Shown piece after piece: positions 1 through 7,450 of a stretch of 12,409 nt of DNA. The stretch lies in contig DBRE01000094.1 of the NCBI GenBank assembly GCA_002305535.1, positions 13,483 to 25,891 on the forward strand, in the 5' to 3' direction. Each line of letters opens with the position of its first letter. Position 1 is the first letter of the stretch. The position numbers and the translations under genes were made by a program. The notes below the pieces were generated by a model. The model ran no database searches. It saw nothing but the letters and a program-made list of their open reading frames with translations, and had not been told where the DNA came from. Origin of the DNA: Syntrophomonas sp. UBA1376. GTDB taxonomy: Bacteria; Bacillota; Syntrophomonadia; Syntrophomonadales; Syntrophomonadaceae.

Positions 1-60
1 CAAAAAGAAGGCATGGGCGCTTTCTTAGAAAACCGCAAAGCAGATTTCAAGGGACGTTAA
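1..60 (+). CDS. C-terminal end of a crotonase (enoyl-CoA hydratase)-family protein, partial
   Basis: The first 60 bases read in frame 1 as 19 residues followed by TAA; the gene starts outside the window. The visible tail contains EGMGAFLENRK and ends in FKGR. This closely resembles the usual C-terminus of enoyl-CoA hydratase / 3-hydroxybutyryl-CoA dehydratase proteins, where an EGMxAFLEKR..FKG tail follows the last helix. Family members hydrate trans-2-enoyl-CoA in beta-oxidation or butyrate metabolism. A terminator with a T-run follows directly at 75-108, which supports a real gene end. It converges on the acyl-CoA synthetase gene at 150-2072, which would fit a fatty-acid metabolism neighbourhood. 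With only 19 residues the family call rests on the tail pattern alone and the exact substrate cannot be judged. Confidence 0.6.
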   Translation, partial: QKEGMGAFLENRKADFKGR

Positions 61-74
61 TTTGTAGGGTAGAG

Positions 75-108
75 AATACGCCCGGGGCTTATCCCGGGCG
101 TATTTTTT
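75..108 (+). terminator. Rho-independent terminator between convergent genes
   Basis: A perfect 12-bp inverted repeat (75-86 with 93-104, core CGCCCGGG) encloses a 6-base loop and continues into TTTT at 105-108 on the + strand. It terminates the crotonase-like gene. On the minus strand the same hairpin lies about 45 bases past the acyl-CoA synthetase stop but is followed by CTCTACC rather than U's, so it would be a weaker terminator in that direction. Confidence 0.9.
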
Positions 109-149
109 ATAAAAATCTCCTTGGTTGTTAGTTCTGGGGCGGCACATCT

Positions 150-2072
150 CTATTTATCATAAATAGCCTCGATCTCTTCACTGAAGTTCTTAATTATATT
201 GCGGTATTTGTTTTTCAGAGTGGGGGTAACCTCGTCCAAGTCTTCCAGGAAGCGACGATTGGAAATATGATATTTCTTGATTTTTTCGTATTCTTCCAAT
301 TGCTCATTGGCCTCAGCTATGTCCTGATCAATTAACTTCCTGATTTCTTCGTGAGAAACGAAATCGTCTCCGACTTTGACACAAACCCTTTCCACGCCTT
401 CACCTTCATAGACTATCTGGCTTTCATCAAAGGTTATACCCTGTTTCTGCATTAAGGCCAGTAGAGTCTCGAATTTCGGCACCACAACAGCTGATATGAA
501 AGGACGATCATCGCCTACTGCGCAAATTTGCTCCACATAATGAGCTGTTGAGAACTTACTCTCCAGCTTAGCACGAGGGACATTTTTGCCAGTGTCCATC
601 ACCATAATGCTCTTCTTGCGATCAACGATCTTGTAATATCCGTTGGCCAATTCTACGGCTATATCACCAGTATGGAAAAACCCGTCCGGAGTAAAAGCTT
701 CCTCGGTAGCCTCGGGATTATTAAAGTAACCTAGGAACAAGTTGCCGCCCCGTACCAGCAGTTCACCATCTTCAGCTAGTTTTTGCTCGTGGGAATAGGT
801 AGTTGGGCCAATTGAGCCCGGTAATACTGCTTTTAGGTTATTAAAGTTGATAGCATTCATCGTTTCCGTCAATCCATATCCTTCACAAATGCGGATGCCC
901 ATTGCAGCAAAGGCTTTCCACAAGTTGGCCGGTAGACTGGCAGAAGCCGAGAATGATACCCGGAAATTACCGCCCAGTAGGCCTCTTACTTTGCTGAAGA
1001 CCGCCTGATCTGCCCAGCGATACTCTTCCTGTAGGTCTTCTGGCAAACCTTCCATCAAATCAATGTCAAATCCCATATCGATGAAACCATTTTCATCACT
1101 GCGGCTATCAACTACTTTCAGCCCGATATCCATAGCCTTTTCAAAAGCCGCTTTGCCTTCTGGAGAAGCTGAAGCTACATCACGAATGGCCATATATATT
1201 CTTTCAAAAATCCGAGGTACTGAACAGAAGACGGTGGGCTTAAATATCTGCAGATCACCCACTACGGTCTGCGGTTTTTCAGCATAAGCGATAGTAGCAC
1301 CACAGTTCAAGGATTGGAATTGACCGCACTGTCGTTCATAGGAGTGAGAAAGGGGCAAAAACGAGAGGCAAATATCTTCCTCTGTCATCATATAACCGTT
1401 ATGAGCAAAGTTGGCATTATCGACTTGAACGGCATTCATAATTGTATAATGGGTATGCACAGCACCTTTGGGATCGCCCATAGTGCCCGAGGTATATATT
1501 ATCGTTGACCAATCCCATACCTTTACGTTGTCGCAGGCTTGCTCATAGGCATAACGATTCGTATGCAGATAATGCTTACCTGCTTCTCGAACTGAACTTA
1601 AGTAGTGAAAAGCCGGATGGTCAGGCAGAGGTACAGATTCATCCATTAAAATGATGGTCTCCAGGGTGGGCATTCTCTCAAAACGCTCCAGAACTTTTTC
1701 AACATTGAAAGCGTCTCTAACAAACAGGATCCGTGATTCCGAGTTATTAATGATATATTCCATCTCATGGGCTGACAAGGAGGGGTAGATAGTTACGGTG
1801 ACCGCACCAGCATTTAGAATGGCTAGATCGGCCCATAACCATTGCGGACAATTATAGGACATGATAGCTGCCCGATCTTGCTTCTTAAGACCCATTGATA
1901 ACAGTCCGCCGCATAGATCCCTGACGATCATGCCCACATCGGCATAAGTCAGCGAATCAGTTGTGGTGGCAGAGGTCTTAAACCATTGACACCGTCGATC
2001 AGCATAACGTACTACAGACTCATTGAACATTTCGGGTATGGTACGAACTCTCATGTGATCTCGCTGAACCAT
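150..2072 (-). CDS. Long-chain-type acyl-CoA synthetase (AMP-forming)
   Basis: This is a 640-residue AMP-binding enzyme. The family activates a carboxylic acid, usually a fatty acid, with ATP to an acyl-adenylate and then transfers it to CoA. Visible motifs are the phosphate-binding loop YTSGTMGDPKG (193-203), GYGLTET (398-404), the hinge-region motif HTGD (467-470), DRKK (484-487) starting the mobile C-terminal domain, and TPTLK (616-620) near the end, where long-chain members carry their conserved lysine. Length and the long insert between residues 300 and 390 match the FAA1/ACSL-like long-chain group rather than acetyl-CoA synthetase. The start at 2072 is chosen because GGGAGG lies 8 bases upstream; Met7 has no such site. 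The gene stands alone between the kinase terminator (2143-2175) and the convergent crotonase-like end. Chain-length preference cannot be read from the sequence. Confidence 0.9.
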   Translation of the reverse strand: MVQRDHMRVRTIPEMFNESVVRYADRRCQWFKTSATTTDSLTYADVGMIVRDLCGGLLSMGLKKQDRAAIMSYNCPQWLWADLAILNAGAVTVTIYPSLSAHEMEYIINNSESRILFVRDAFNVEKVLERFERMPTLETIILMDESVPLPDHPAFHYLSSVREAGKHYLHTNRYAYEQACDNVKVWDWSTIIYTSGTMGDPKGAVHTHYTIMNAVQVDNANFAHNGYMMTEEDICLSFLPLSHSYERQCGQFQSLNCGATIAYAEKPQTVVGDLQIFKPTVFCSVPRIFERIYMAIRDVASASPEGKAAFEKAMDIGLKVVDSRSDENGFIDMGFDIDLMEGLPEDLQEEYRWADQAVFSKVRGLLGGNFRVSFSASASLPANLWKAFAAMGIRICEGYGLTETMNAINFNNLKAVLPGSIGPTTYSHEQKLAEDGELLVRGGNLFLGYFNNPEATEEAFTPDGFFHTGDIAVELANGYYKIVDRKKSIMVMDTGKNVPRAKLESKFSTAHYVEQICAVGDDRPFISAVVVPKFETLLALMQKQGITFDESQIVYEGEGVERVCVKVGDDFVSHEEIRKLIDQDIAEANEQLEEYEKIKKYHISNRRFLEDLDEVTPTLKNKYRNIIKNFSEEIEAIYDK

Positions 2073-2142
2073 TTATTTTCCTCCCTTATCCAATATTACG
2101 ATTTATAATAATTCTATCACACCAGAATATATCTGTCCTTAA

Positions 2143-2175
2143 AAATAAGCTCTCCACATTTTGGAGAGCTTATTT
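2143..2175 (-). terminator. Rho-independent terminator after the TGS-domain kinase gene
   Basis: A perfect 14-bp inverted repeat (2143-2156 with 2162-2175) has a 5-base loop. On the minus strand the hairpin core AGCTCTCC/GGAGAGCT runs into a U-rich tail, about 40 bases after the kinase stop codon at 2215. A-rich flanks on both sides mean it may also work in the other direction. It separates the kinase gene from the acyl-CoA synthetase gene. Confidence 0.9.
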
Positions 2176-2214
2176 GGATAATGTTCGTACCATGTATGGT
2201 TTGTTAAAAGTATC

Positions 2215-3879
2215 CTAACTCTTAAACCAACTACCTCCCACAAATTCACGCAGTATGGAGTTGGGAGGAATTGTATCACCCGAGGTCGGTCGGAAATAAC
2301 TCAAGAATTTTAACAGTCGTTGCGTTTCCAGATATTCCGGATTCTCCGGCCCAATTTCCTTTAGTAGTGGTTCAGCATAATTCTTCAGTACTGCTAACTC
2401 ATAGACCAACGAGGTATTAAACATCACATCAGCATGTTCCTGAAATGGGAAAATGTTTTTCTCTTCTCCCGCTCGAACCGAAGGCCAACGACGAATAGTC
2501 TGCAACGCACCATATCCACGAGTACGGCTATCCCTTATCATACGCCGCAGTAATCGGCAGTCAGTCGTGGGAATGCGGTTAGTATAATCAATATTTAACT
2601 GAGTCAAGGCACTTACATAAACGCGAAACTTCTGTTCATGGGGTATCTTAGGTGTCAGCTCTTCATTAAGGGCATGAATACCTTCAATAATGATAGGCTC
2701 ACCGGCTGGAACCCTGATCAATAGACCCTGTTTTTCGCAGGTACCTTTTTGAAAGCTGTAAACCGGAGTCATCACTTCTTCTCCGGCAATAAGCTTTTGC
2801 AAATGTTCATTGAACAGATCCAGCTTAAGAGCGTACAGAGATTCAAAATCATATTCGCCATTTTCATCTAGTGGAGTAAGATGCCGATCTATAAAATAGT
2901 TGTCCAAGGATATGGATACCGGCTTACGACCATTAACTCGCAACTGAATCAATAGTCTCTGCGCAAAAGTAGTTTTACCCGATGATGACGGGCCCGAAAT
3001 CAATACTAGTCTTTTCTGACGATCGTGGCATATCATATCGGCGATAGAAGCGATCTTCTTCTCATGGAGCGCTTCATTTACCCGAATCAAGTCATCAATT
3101 CCACCGCTGGCAATTAAATCATTCAAAGCCGCCACATGAGGTGTTTCCAACATATCAGCCCAATCTTTGGCTTCCCGGAAAACAGCGGCCAACTTCTTTT
3201 GTTCAATATAGGGTTTGATCTCCCACGGACGATCAATTTCCGGTGTCTGTAGTATGATGCCAGGTGGATAATGCAACAGCTTAAAGTTATCTATCATGCC
3301 GGTACTGGGAACCATATAACCATAAGAGTATTCATACCAGCCATCTAATTCGCAAACATGGATCATTTCCTTCTCTCGAAAGCAGAGTAGTTGTACCTTG
3401 TCCATTTGATTCTGCTCCGTGAATATCTTGATCGCTTCGCTGTGGCTAATAGCTTTCCTGGTTAGAGGAAGATCTTTTTGCACCAGATCCCGCATACATC
3501 GTTCCAGTTTTTCCACGTCATTGCGTTCCGGTTCACGATCTAAAAACTCACAAAATAATCCGTTGGAAAGGGAATGTTTGATGATCAATTCCCGATCAGG
3601 GAATTCCTCCCGTACAGCCCGAAGCAACAAAAAGACCGCGCTGGCTCTGTATACTCTTAATCCCGCTTCCATGTCCAGGGTAATGAGACGTACCCGACAT
3701 GATTCATTGAAAACATAATGCAGATCTCGCAGGGCATTATCTATAGCAATAGCCATAATGGGAACTTTGACCTCATCTTTGATTCTCTTTGTCAAATCTA
3801 AGGCCGAAGAGCCCTTTGGCACACTATACTCGCCCCAACCTTCAACTTGAACTATTAGATTATCCCTGTCAACAGTCAT
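2215..3879 (-). CDS. TGS-domain nucleoside (uridine-like) kinase
   Basis: This 554-residue protein has three parts. Residues 5-68 resemble a TGS domain. Residues 75-225 align by eye with the second N-terminal (editing) domain of threonyl-tRNA synthetase, sharing VYR.SA, the pattern AV...FPD..L, and PSTG at 191-194. Residues about 290-500 form a uridine kinase / phosphoribulokinase P-loop kinase: GPSSSGKTT (296-304), LDNYF (325-329), TPVYSF (371-376), IIEGIHALN (397-405) and an R-rich lid near 441-454. Related kinases transfer phosphate from ATP or GTP to uridine or cytidine; the exact substrate here is unknown. The four metal ligands of the ThrRS editing site are replaced, so that domain is probably not a hydrolase. 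The start has GGGAGG 6 bases upstream. A terminator sits on either side, so it appears monocistronic. Confidence 0.85.
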   Translation of the reverse strand: MTVDRDNLIVQVEGWGEYSVPKGSSALDLTKRIKDEVKVPIMAIAIDNALRDLHYVFNESCRVRLITLDMEAGLRVYRASAVFLLLRAVREEFPDRELIIKHSLSNGLFCEFLDREPERNDVEKLERCMRDLVQKDLPLTRKAISHSEAIKIFTEQNQMDKVQLLCFREKEMIHVCELDGWYEYSYGYMVPSTGMIDNFKLLHYPPGIILQTPEIDRPWEIKPYIEQKKLAAVFREAKDWADMLETPHVAALNDLIASGGIDDLIRVNEALHEKKIASIADMICHDRQKRLVLISGPSSSGKTTFAQRLLIQLRVNGRKPVSISLDNYFIDRHLTPLDENGEYDFESLYALKLDLFNEHLQKLIAGEEVMTPVYSFQKGTCEKQGLLIRVPAGEPIIIEGIHALNEELTPKIPHEQKFRVYVSALTQLNIDYTNRIPTTDCRLLRRMIRDSRTRGYGALQTIRRWPSVRAGEEKNIFPFQEHADVMFNTSLVYELAVLKNYAEPLLKEIGPENPEYLETQRLLKFLSYFRPTSGDTIPPNSILREFVGGSWFKS

Positions 3880-3908
3880 AATAACCCTCCCCAGCCTATC
3901 GTCTCTCC

Positions 3909-3959
3909 ATTATAACCTATCTATCAGCTGACAATAATGGTAATGCTCGGCAAAGTCAA
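3909..3959 (-). promoter_or_regulatory. Probable promoter(s) of the TGS-domain kinase gene
   Basis: Two candidate sigma-A promoters lie between the pheT terminator and the kinase start. One is TTGACT (3954-3959) with a 17-base spacer and TATTGT (3931-3936). The other is a perfect TATAAT (3909-3914) with no good -35 at 17 bases, though TTGTCA occurs 14 bases upstream. Either would give a leader under about 50 bases containing the GGGAGG site. The first -35 overlaps the U-run of the upstream terminator, which is compact but common. Confidence 0.5.
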
Positions 3960-3984
3960 AAAAGAGGGCCTAATGCCCTCTTTT
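3958..3984 (-). terminator. Rho-independent terminator of the pheST operon
   Basis: A 10-bp inverted repeat, AAAAGAGGGC with GCCCTCTTTT (3960-3969 and 3975-3984), has a 5-base loop. On the minus strand it ends in six T's (3963-3958). It lies about 100 bases after the pheT stop and closes the pheS-pheT transcript. Confidence 0.9.
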
Positions 3985-3985
3985 A

Positions 3986-4018
3986 ACACGGTCGGATCAT
4001 ATCCGCTTTGCCCCGTGT
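3986..4018 (-). other. Structured 3'UTR element of pheT (two-part hairpin)
   Basis: Directly before the pheST terminator, with one base between, ACACGG (3986-3991) pairs with CCGTGT (4013-4018). Inside it CGGAT (3993-3997) pairs with ATCCG (4001-4005) around a 3-base loop, leaving an asymmetric internal loop. It does not match any riboswitch class I can recognise. It may be 3'UTR structure that protects the mRNA end, or chance pairing. Confidence 0.35.
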
Positions 4019-4081
4019 CCTTGCTGTGGTATTCTACTATATTCTCGCTTAAGTCTAAAAATTCATAAATCAGTCTCCAAT

Positions 4082-6139
4082 TTAGCGTAATTTGGCTGCC
4101 AGTTTTTCCTCCAGCTGTTCAATTATTTCTTCCATTACAGGATTTATCTGTTCATCAATAAGGGTTCCTTCATCCGATCGAAAGGTTAAGCGGAAGGCCA
4201 TACTCTTAAAACCCTGGGCTACCCCTTCACCCGTGAATAAATCGAAAATCAGCACATCATGCAGAAATGGCCCCCCCACCCTGCGCATCGTATCAACTGC
4301 TTTACTGGCAGGGACTTCAATGGGTAAAAGAACGGCCAGATCTCTCTCTATCGCCGGGAAACGCCCTATGGATTCAGTCATGACCCGGGGAGTAGCATGA
4401 TTATAAAGCTTTTCTAGTTCAAGTTCGGTGAAGATGACCCGATTTCTAATATCAAAATTCTCCAACACCTGGGGATGGACTTCCCCAAGGATGCCCACCT
4501 CTTCCTCACCACAGCTTATCACAGCCGTGCGTCCGGGATGAAACCCGGGAGCAGTACCGGCTTCAAAGCGAGCGTTCCTGATCCCAAGTTGTTGGAAAAG
4601 ATCCTCCACTACACCTTTTAAGTAAAAGAAATCCCACTCCACCGGTGACACTTTCCAGTTAATATCGCTCTGCCCTGATACAGCCACCCCTAACTTCAAT
4701 ATTTCGGAAGGTAGCTTTTCTTGGCCGGGAATAAATACCGATCCCATTTCGAAGAAAGCCAGGTTTTGATTACGCCGGGCCAGATTACGGCTGATGGTGT
4801 TCAGCAGACCAGGCATCAACAGAGTTCGCATAACGCCCTGTTCCTCTGATAAAGGATTAGCAATAGCCAACGCATTACGGCGATAGTCGTCATCCGGTAA
4901 CATGACATGATCAAACATTTCTTTGTTGATAAAACTGTAGTTGATTACCTCTTTCATGCTGCTGGCTATGGTGTTGCGAGTACGAACCTGGAAGGCTTGA
5001 TAAGGAGTCAAACCTCCTGTAGATGCTCCCCCGGGCAGTTGAGACGGAATCAAATTGTAACCATGCAATCTGGCTACTTCCTCGATCAAGTCCTCCTCTA
5101 TCTGCAGATCCGGTCGGTAAGTGGGTGCTACTACCTGCAGCGTATCATTAGTCTCACTCTTCTTAACTTCTAAGGACAGTCGCTGTAAATAATCGATAAT
5201 ATCATCAGTGGATAGATTCGTACCCAACAGTTCATTGACCCGTTTAGGGCGCAGGCTTATAGTTAGAGGCGACTGGGGATGGGGATATATATCACAGACA
5301 CCGGATACCACTTCTCCCCCTGCCAGTTCCTGTATCAGCTGAGCTGCCCGATCGAGGGCAAAAATCGTTCCGTTGATATCGACTCCTTTTTCAAAACGAA
5401 TGGATGAATCACTTCTTAAAGCTAGTTGGCGGGAAGTGCGCCGGGTGTTGACCGGATCAAAATTAGCTGACTCCAGCAAAACTGTAGTAGTGGTTTCACT
5501 GATCTCGGTATTCTGTCCCCCCATAATCCCTGCCAAAGCTACGGGTCGCGTACCATCGGTTATGACCAGCATACTGCTCCCTAAATGGCGTTCCACATCA
5601 TCCAGAGTAGTGAACTGCTCCCCATCCATCGCTCGCCTAACGACGATTCGCTTATCTCCTTCCAGCAGACTGTAATCGAAAGCGTGTAGCGGTTGATTGG
5701 TTTCCAGCATAACATAGTTGGTTACATCCACCACATTATTAATGGGCCTGATACCGGAATGGATCAATGCTTCCTGCATCCACTCAGGTGAAGGAGCGAT
5801 TTTTACGTTTTTGACTACCCGAGCTGCATAGCGCCTGCACAGATCAGGATCTTTGATTTTTACTCGTATATAACTGTTGATGTCATCCGCGCTTTCCCGT
5901 ATCTTTATTTCCGGCAGGATAACACGGGTTCCGGTCAAAGCAGCCACTTCACGGGCTAAATTGATCAGCCCCAGACAATCGCCACGATTGGGTGTTAGAT
6001 CCAAATCCAGGATCTTATCACCGTCAACGTCGTCTACTCCTTCTATAGCAATACCGGCCATGGTTAAAGCATGCGCCAGTTCTTCAGCCGACCATGTATA
6101 ATCAACGTATTTTTTCAACCAGTTAGTTGATACTCCCAT
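4082..6139 (-). CDS. pheT: Phenylalanyl-tRNA synthetase beta subunit, short form without the OB-fold tRNA-binding domain
   Basis: This is the beta chain of the cytoplasmic alpha2-beta2 enzyme that charges tRNA-Phe. It has 685 residues, whereas bacterial PheT is usually near 800. The N-terminal B1 segment (1-35, with WLKKYVD) runs straight into LDLTPNRGDCLGL (46-58). The roughly 110-residue EMAPII-like OB domain that normally interrupts B1 is missing. The rest is in order: B3/B4 editing domain about 92-260 (NNVVDVTNYVM, LHAFD, GGQNTEIS), B5 about 293-365, the synthetase-like B6/B7 core about 370-575, and the FDX-ACB anticodon-binding domain about 592-685 (FPAIERDLAVLLP). The reading frame is intact, so this looks like a natural short form. 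The gene follows pheS after 11 bases; its AGGAGG overlaps the pheS stop codon, indicating translational coupling and shared T-box control. Confidence 0.97.
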   Translation of the reverse strand: MGVSTNWLKKYVDYTWSAEELAHALTMAGIAIEGVDDVDGDKILDLDLTPNRGDCLGLINLAREVAALTGTRVILPEIKIRESADDINSYIRVKIKDPDLCRRYAARVVKNVKIAPSPEWMQEALIHSGIRPINNVVDVTNYVMLETNQPLHAFDYSLLEGDKRIVVRRAMDGEQFTTLDDVERHLGSSMLVITDGTRPVALAGIMGGQNTEISETTTTVLLESANFDPVNTRRTSRQLALRSDSSIRFEKGVDINGTIFALDRAAQLIQELAGGEVVSGVCDIYPHPQSPLTISLRPKRVNELLGTNLSTDDIIDYLQRLSLEVKKSETNDTLQVVAPTYRPDLQIEEDLIEEVARLHGYNLIPSQLPGGASTGGLTPYQAFQVRTRNTIASSMKEVINYSFINKEMFDHVMLPDDDYRRNALAIANPLSEEQGVMRTLLMPGLLNTISRNLARRNQNLAFFEMGSVFIPGQEKLPSEILKLGVAVSGQSDINWKVSPVEWDFFYLKGVVEDLFQQLGIRNARFEAGTAPGFHPGRTAVISCGEEEVGILGEVHPQVLENFDIRNRVIFTELELEKLYNHATPRVMTESIGRFPAIERDLAVLLPIEVPASKAVDTMRRVGGPFLHDVLIFDLFTGEGVAQGFKSMAFRLTFRSDEGTLIDEQINPVMEEIIEQLEEKLAAKLR

Positions 6140-6150
6140 GCCTGCACCTC

Positions 6151-7173
6151 CTAAAACTGCTCTAAAAAGCGCTGGTCATTATCAAAGAACAAGCGTAAAT
6201 CATTTACACCGTACTTTAACATAGCTATACGCTCAATACCCATACCAAAGGCAAAACCTGAGACCTTTTCTGGATCATACCCGCCGTATCTTAATACCTG
6301 GGGATGAACCATACCAGCACCTAGTATTTCCAGCCAACCAGTGTAGGAACACACCCGGCACCCTTCACCTCCGCAGTTTACGCAGGAAATATCCATTTCG
6401 GCACTGGGTTCAGTAAACGGGAAAAAGCTGGGACGATAACGAACCTGGACTTCTTCCCCAAATATACGATGGGCAAAGGTCATCAAGACCGCCTTCAGGT
6501 GAGCAAAATTTATAGCGGTATCCACCAGCAGTCCCTCAATCTGCTGAAACATAGGAGAATGAGTAGCGTCATCGTCTTTGCGGTACACCTTTCCCGGTAC
6601 TATGATCCGCACCGGCAACTGAGGAGCCATGGCTTCCATAGTTCTAACCTGCACCGGTGAAGTGTGGGTCCTGAGCAAAACATCTTCACTTATGTAGAAG
6701 GAATCCTGCATATCCCTGGCCGGATGGTCTTTGGGAACATTAAGGGCCTCGAAGTTGTAATAGTCTAATTCTATTTCCGGTCCTTCTGCCACCGTAAACC
6801 CCATACCTATGAATATATCCTGAATTTCTTCACGAATCTGGGTAAGGGGGTGTTTTCCTCCCCTCGTGAAAGGAATACCAGGAAGGGTCACATCGATAGT
6901 TTCTGCCCGCAGGCGCTCATCCAGAGCCAGGCATTTTAGTTCCCCGCTCCTTTGCTGCAGCTTACTCTCTATACGTTCTTTAATTTCGTTGGCTACCCGC
7001 CCTACTTCGGCACGCTGATCAGCCGAAATCTCCTTGAGGCCTCTGAGTATCTGAGTTATTTCTCCTTTACGTCCCAGGAGTTTCACCCGCAGATCATTAA
7101 GTTGATCTATCTGGTCGATCTCCCTTATCTGACGCAGGAATTCTAGTTCCAAGTCATTCAGTTTTTCTAACAT
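6151..7173 (-). CDS. pheS: Phenylalanyl-tRNA synthetase alpha subunit
   Basis: This 340-residue catalytic subunit of PheRS forms Phe-AMP and transfers Phe to tRNA-Phe. An N-terminal coiled coil (about 1-85) precedes the class II core. Motif 1 lies in GKHPLTQIREEIQDIF; THTSPVQ is at 169-175; motif 2 is PGKVYRKDDDATHSPMF (193-209); motif 3 is GFAFGMGIERIAM (306-318). A CxxC..CxxC pair (Cys264, 267, 272, 275) followed by GW.EILG.GMVHP is common in bacterial PheS. The frame is open further upstream to 7242, but that stretch is the T-box terminator region. ATG at 7173 has GGGAG 8 bases before it and gives the expected MLEKL start. It forms an operon with pheT and is controlled by the T-box at 7192-7447. 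Confidence 0.97.
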   Translation of the reverse strand: MLEKLNDLELEFLRQIREIDQIDQLNDLRVKLLGRKGEITQILRGLKEISADQRAEVGRVANEIKERIESKLQQRSGELKCLALDERLRAETIDVTLPGIPFTRGGKHPLTQIREEIQDIFIGMGFTVAEGPEIELDYYNFEALNVPKDHPARDMQDSFYISEDVLLRTHTSPVQVRTMEAMAPQLPVRIIVPGKVYRKDDDATHSPMFQQIEGLLVDTAINFAHLKAVLMTFAHRIFGEEVQVRYRPSFFPFTEPSAEMDISCVNCGGEGCRVCSYTGWLEILGAGMVHPQVLRYGGYDPEKVSGFAFGMGIERIAMLKYGVNDLRLFFDNDQRFLEQF

Positions 7174-7191
7174 ACCACTCACTCCCAGCAG

Positions 7192-7223
7192 AAAAATAAA
7201 AAACTCTCGCCCAGGGGCGAAAG
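7192..7223 (-). terminator. T-box regulated terminator of pheST
   Basis: CTTTCGCCC and GGGCGAGAG (7215-7223 and 7204-7212) form a GC-rich hairpin with one G-U pair, followed by TTTTTTATTTTT (7203-7192). The CGCCCCT segment can instead pair with the AGGG of the T-box motif to form the antiterminator. Confidence 0.9.
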
Positions 7224-7447
7224 TGTCTCTCCGCGGTACCACCCTAATTAGTCTGATAGCATAGCTTTCAGGCTCACTTATTATCCCGGTAACGGCGGTG
7301 ACCGATAAAACCTACTCTCAGTTCAGTTCATAGCTCCCAGGTGAATTCACCTGATCCTGCCCCGGCCATACTTCCAGTCACGGTACGACCTCCCTGCTGG
7401 GCACACCTATCAGACTACTTATCCTGTTCATCGCCTTTATGCTATAA
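7192..7447 (-). promoter_or_regulatory. T-box leader, tRNA-Phe specific (specifier UUC)
   Basis: The invariant T-box AGGGTGGTACCGCGG is present without mismatch at 7231-7245. Stem I is closed by TTATAGC (7441-7447) pairing with GCTATGA (7328-7334). It holds a K-turn/loop-E-like segment with GATGAACAGG and AAGTAG. CTGAT pairs with ATCAG above the specifier loop and CAGG with CCTG below it. The 3' side of that loop reads GTGAA-TTC-A, so the specifier is UUC (7343-7345), a Phe codon. This matches the pheS gene 19 bases downstream. The apical part carries TGGAAG. Uncharged tRNA-Phe should stabilise the antiterminator and allow pheST transcription. Confidence 0.95.
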
Positions 7448-7450
7448 GAC

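Noticed and set aside
2096..2135. A possible promoter or operator before the acyl-CoA synthetase gene (TATAAA at 2102-2107; ATTCT/AGAAT half-sites)
   Set aside because: No -35 box lies at proper spacing, and the half-sites are only 5 bp in AT-rich sequence. I could not support a FadR-type or other operator.
3986..4018. A riboswitch reading of the hairpin before the pheST terminator
   Set aside because: It lies downstream of pheT rather than ahead of a gene it could control, and lacks the conserved cores of the riboswitch classes I know. It is kept only as a structured 3'UTR element.
7174..7242. An open 23-codon N-terminal extension of PheS
   Set aside because: It translates the T-box motif and the terminator stem with its U-run. 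The ATG at 7173 has a good ribosome binding site and gives the normal PheS N-terminus.
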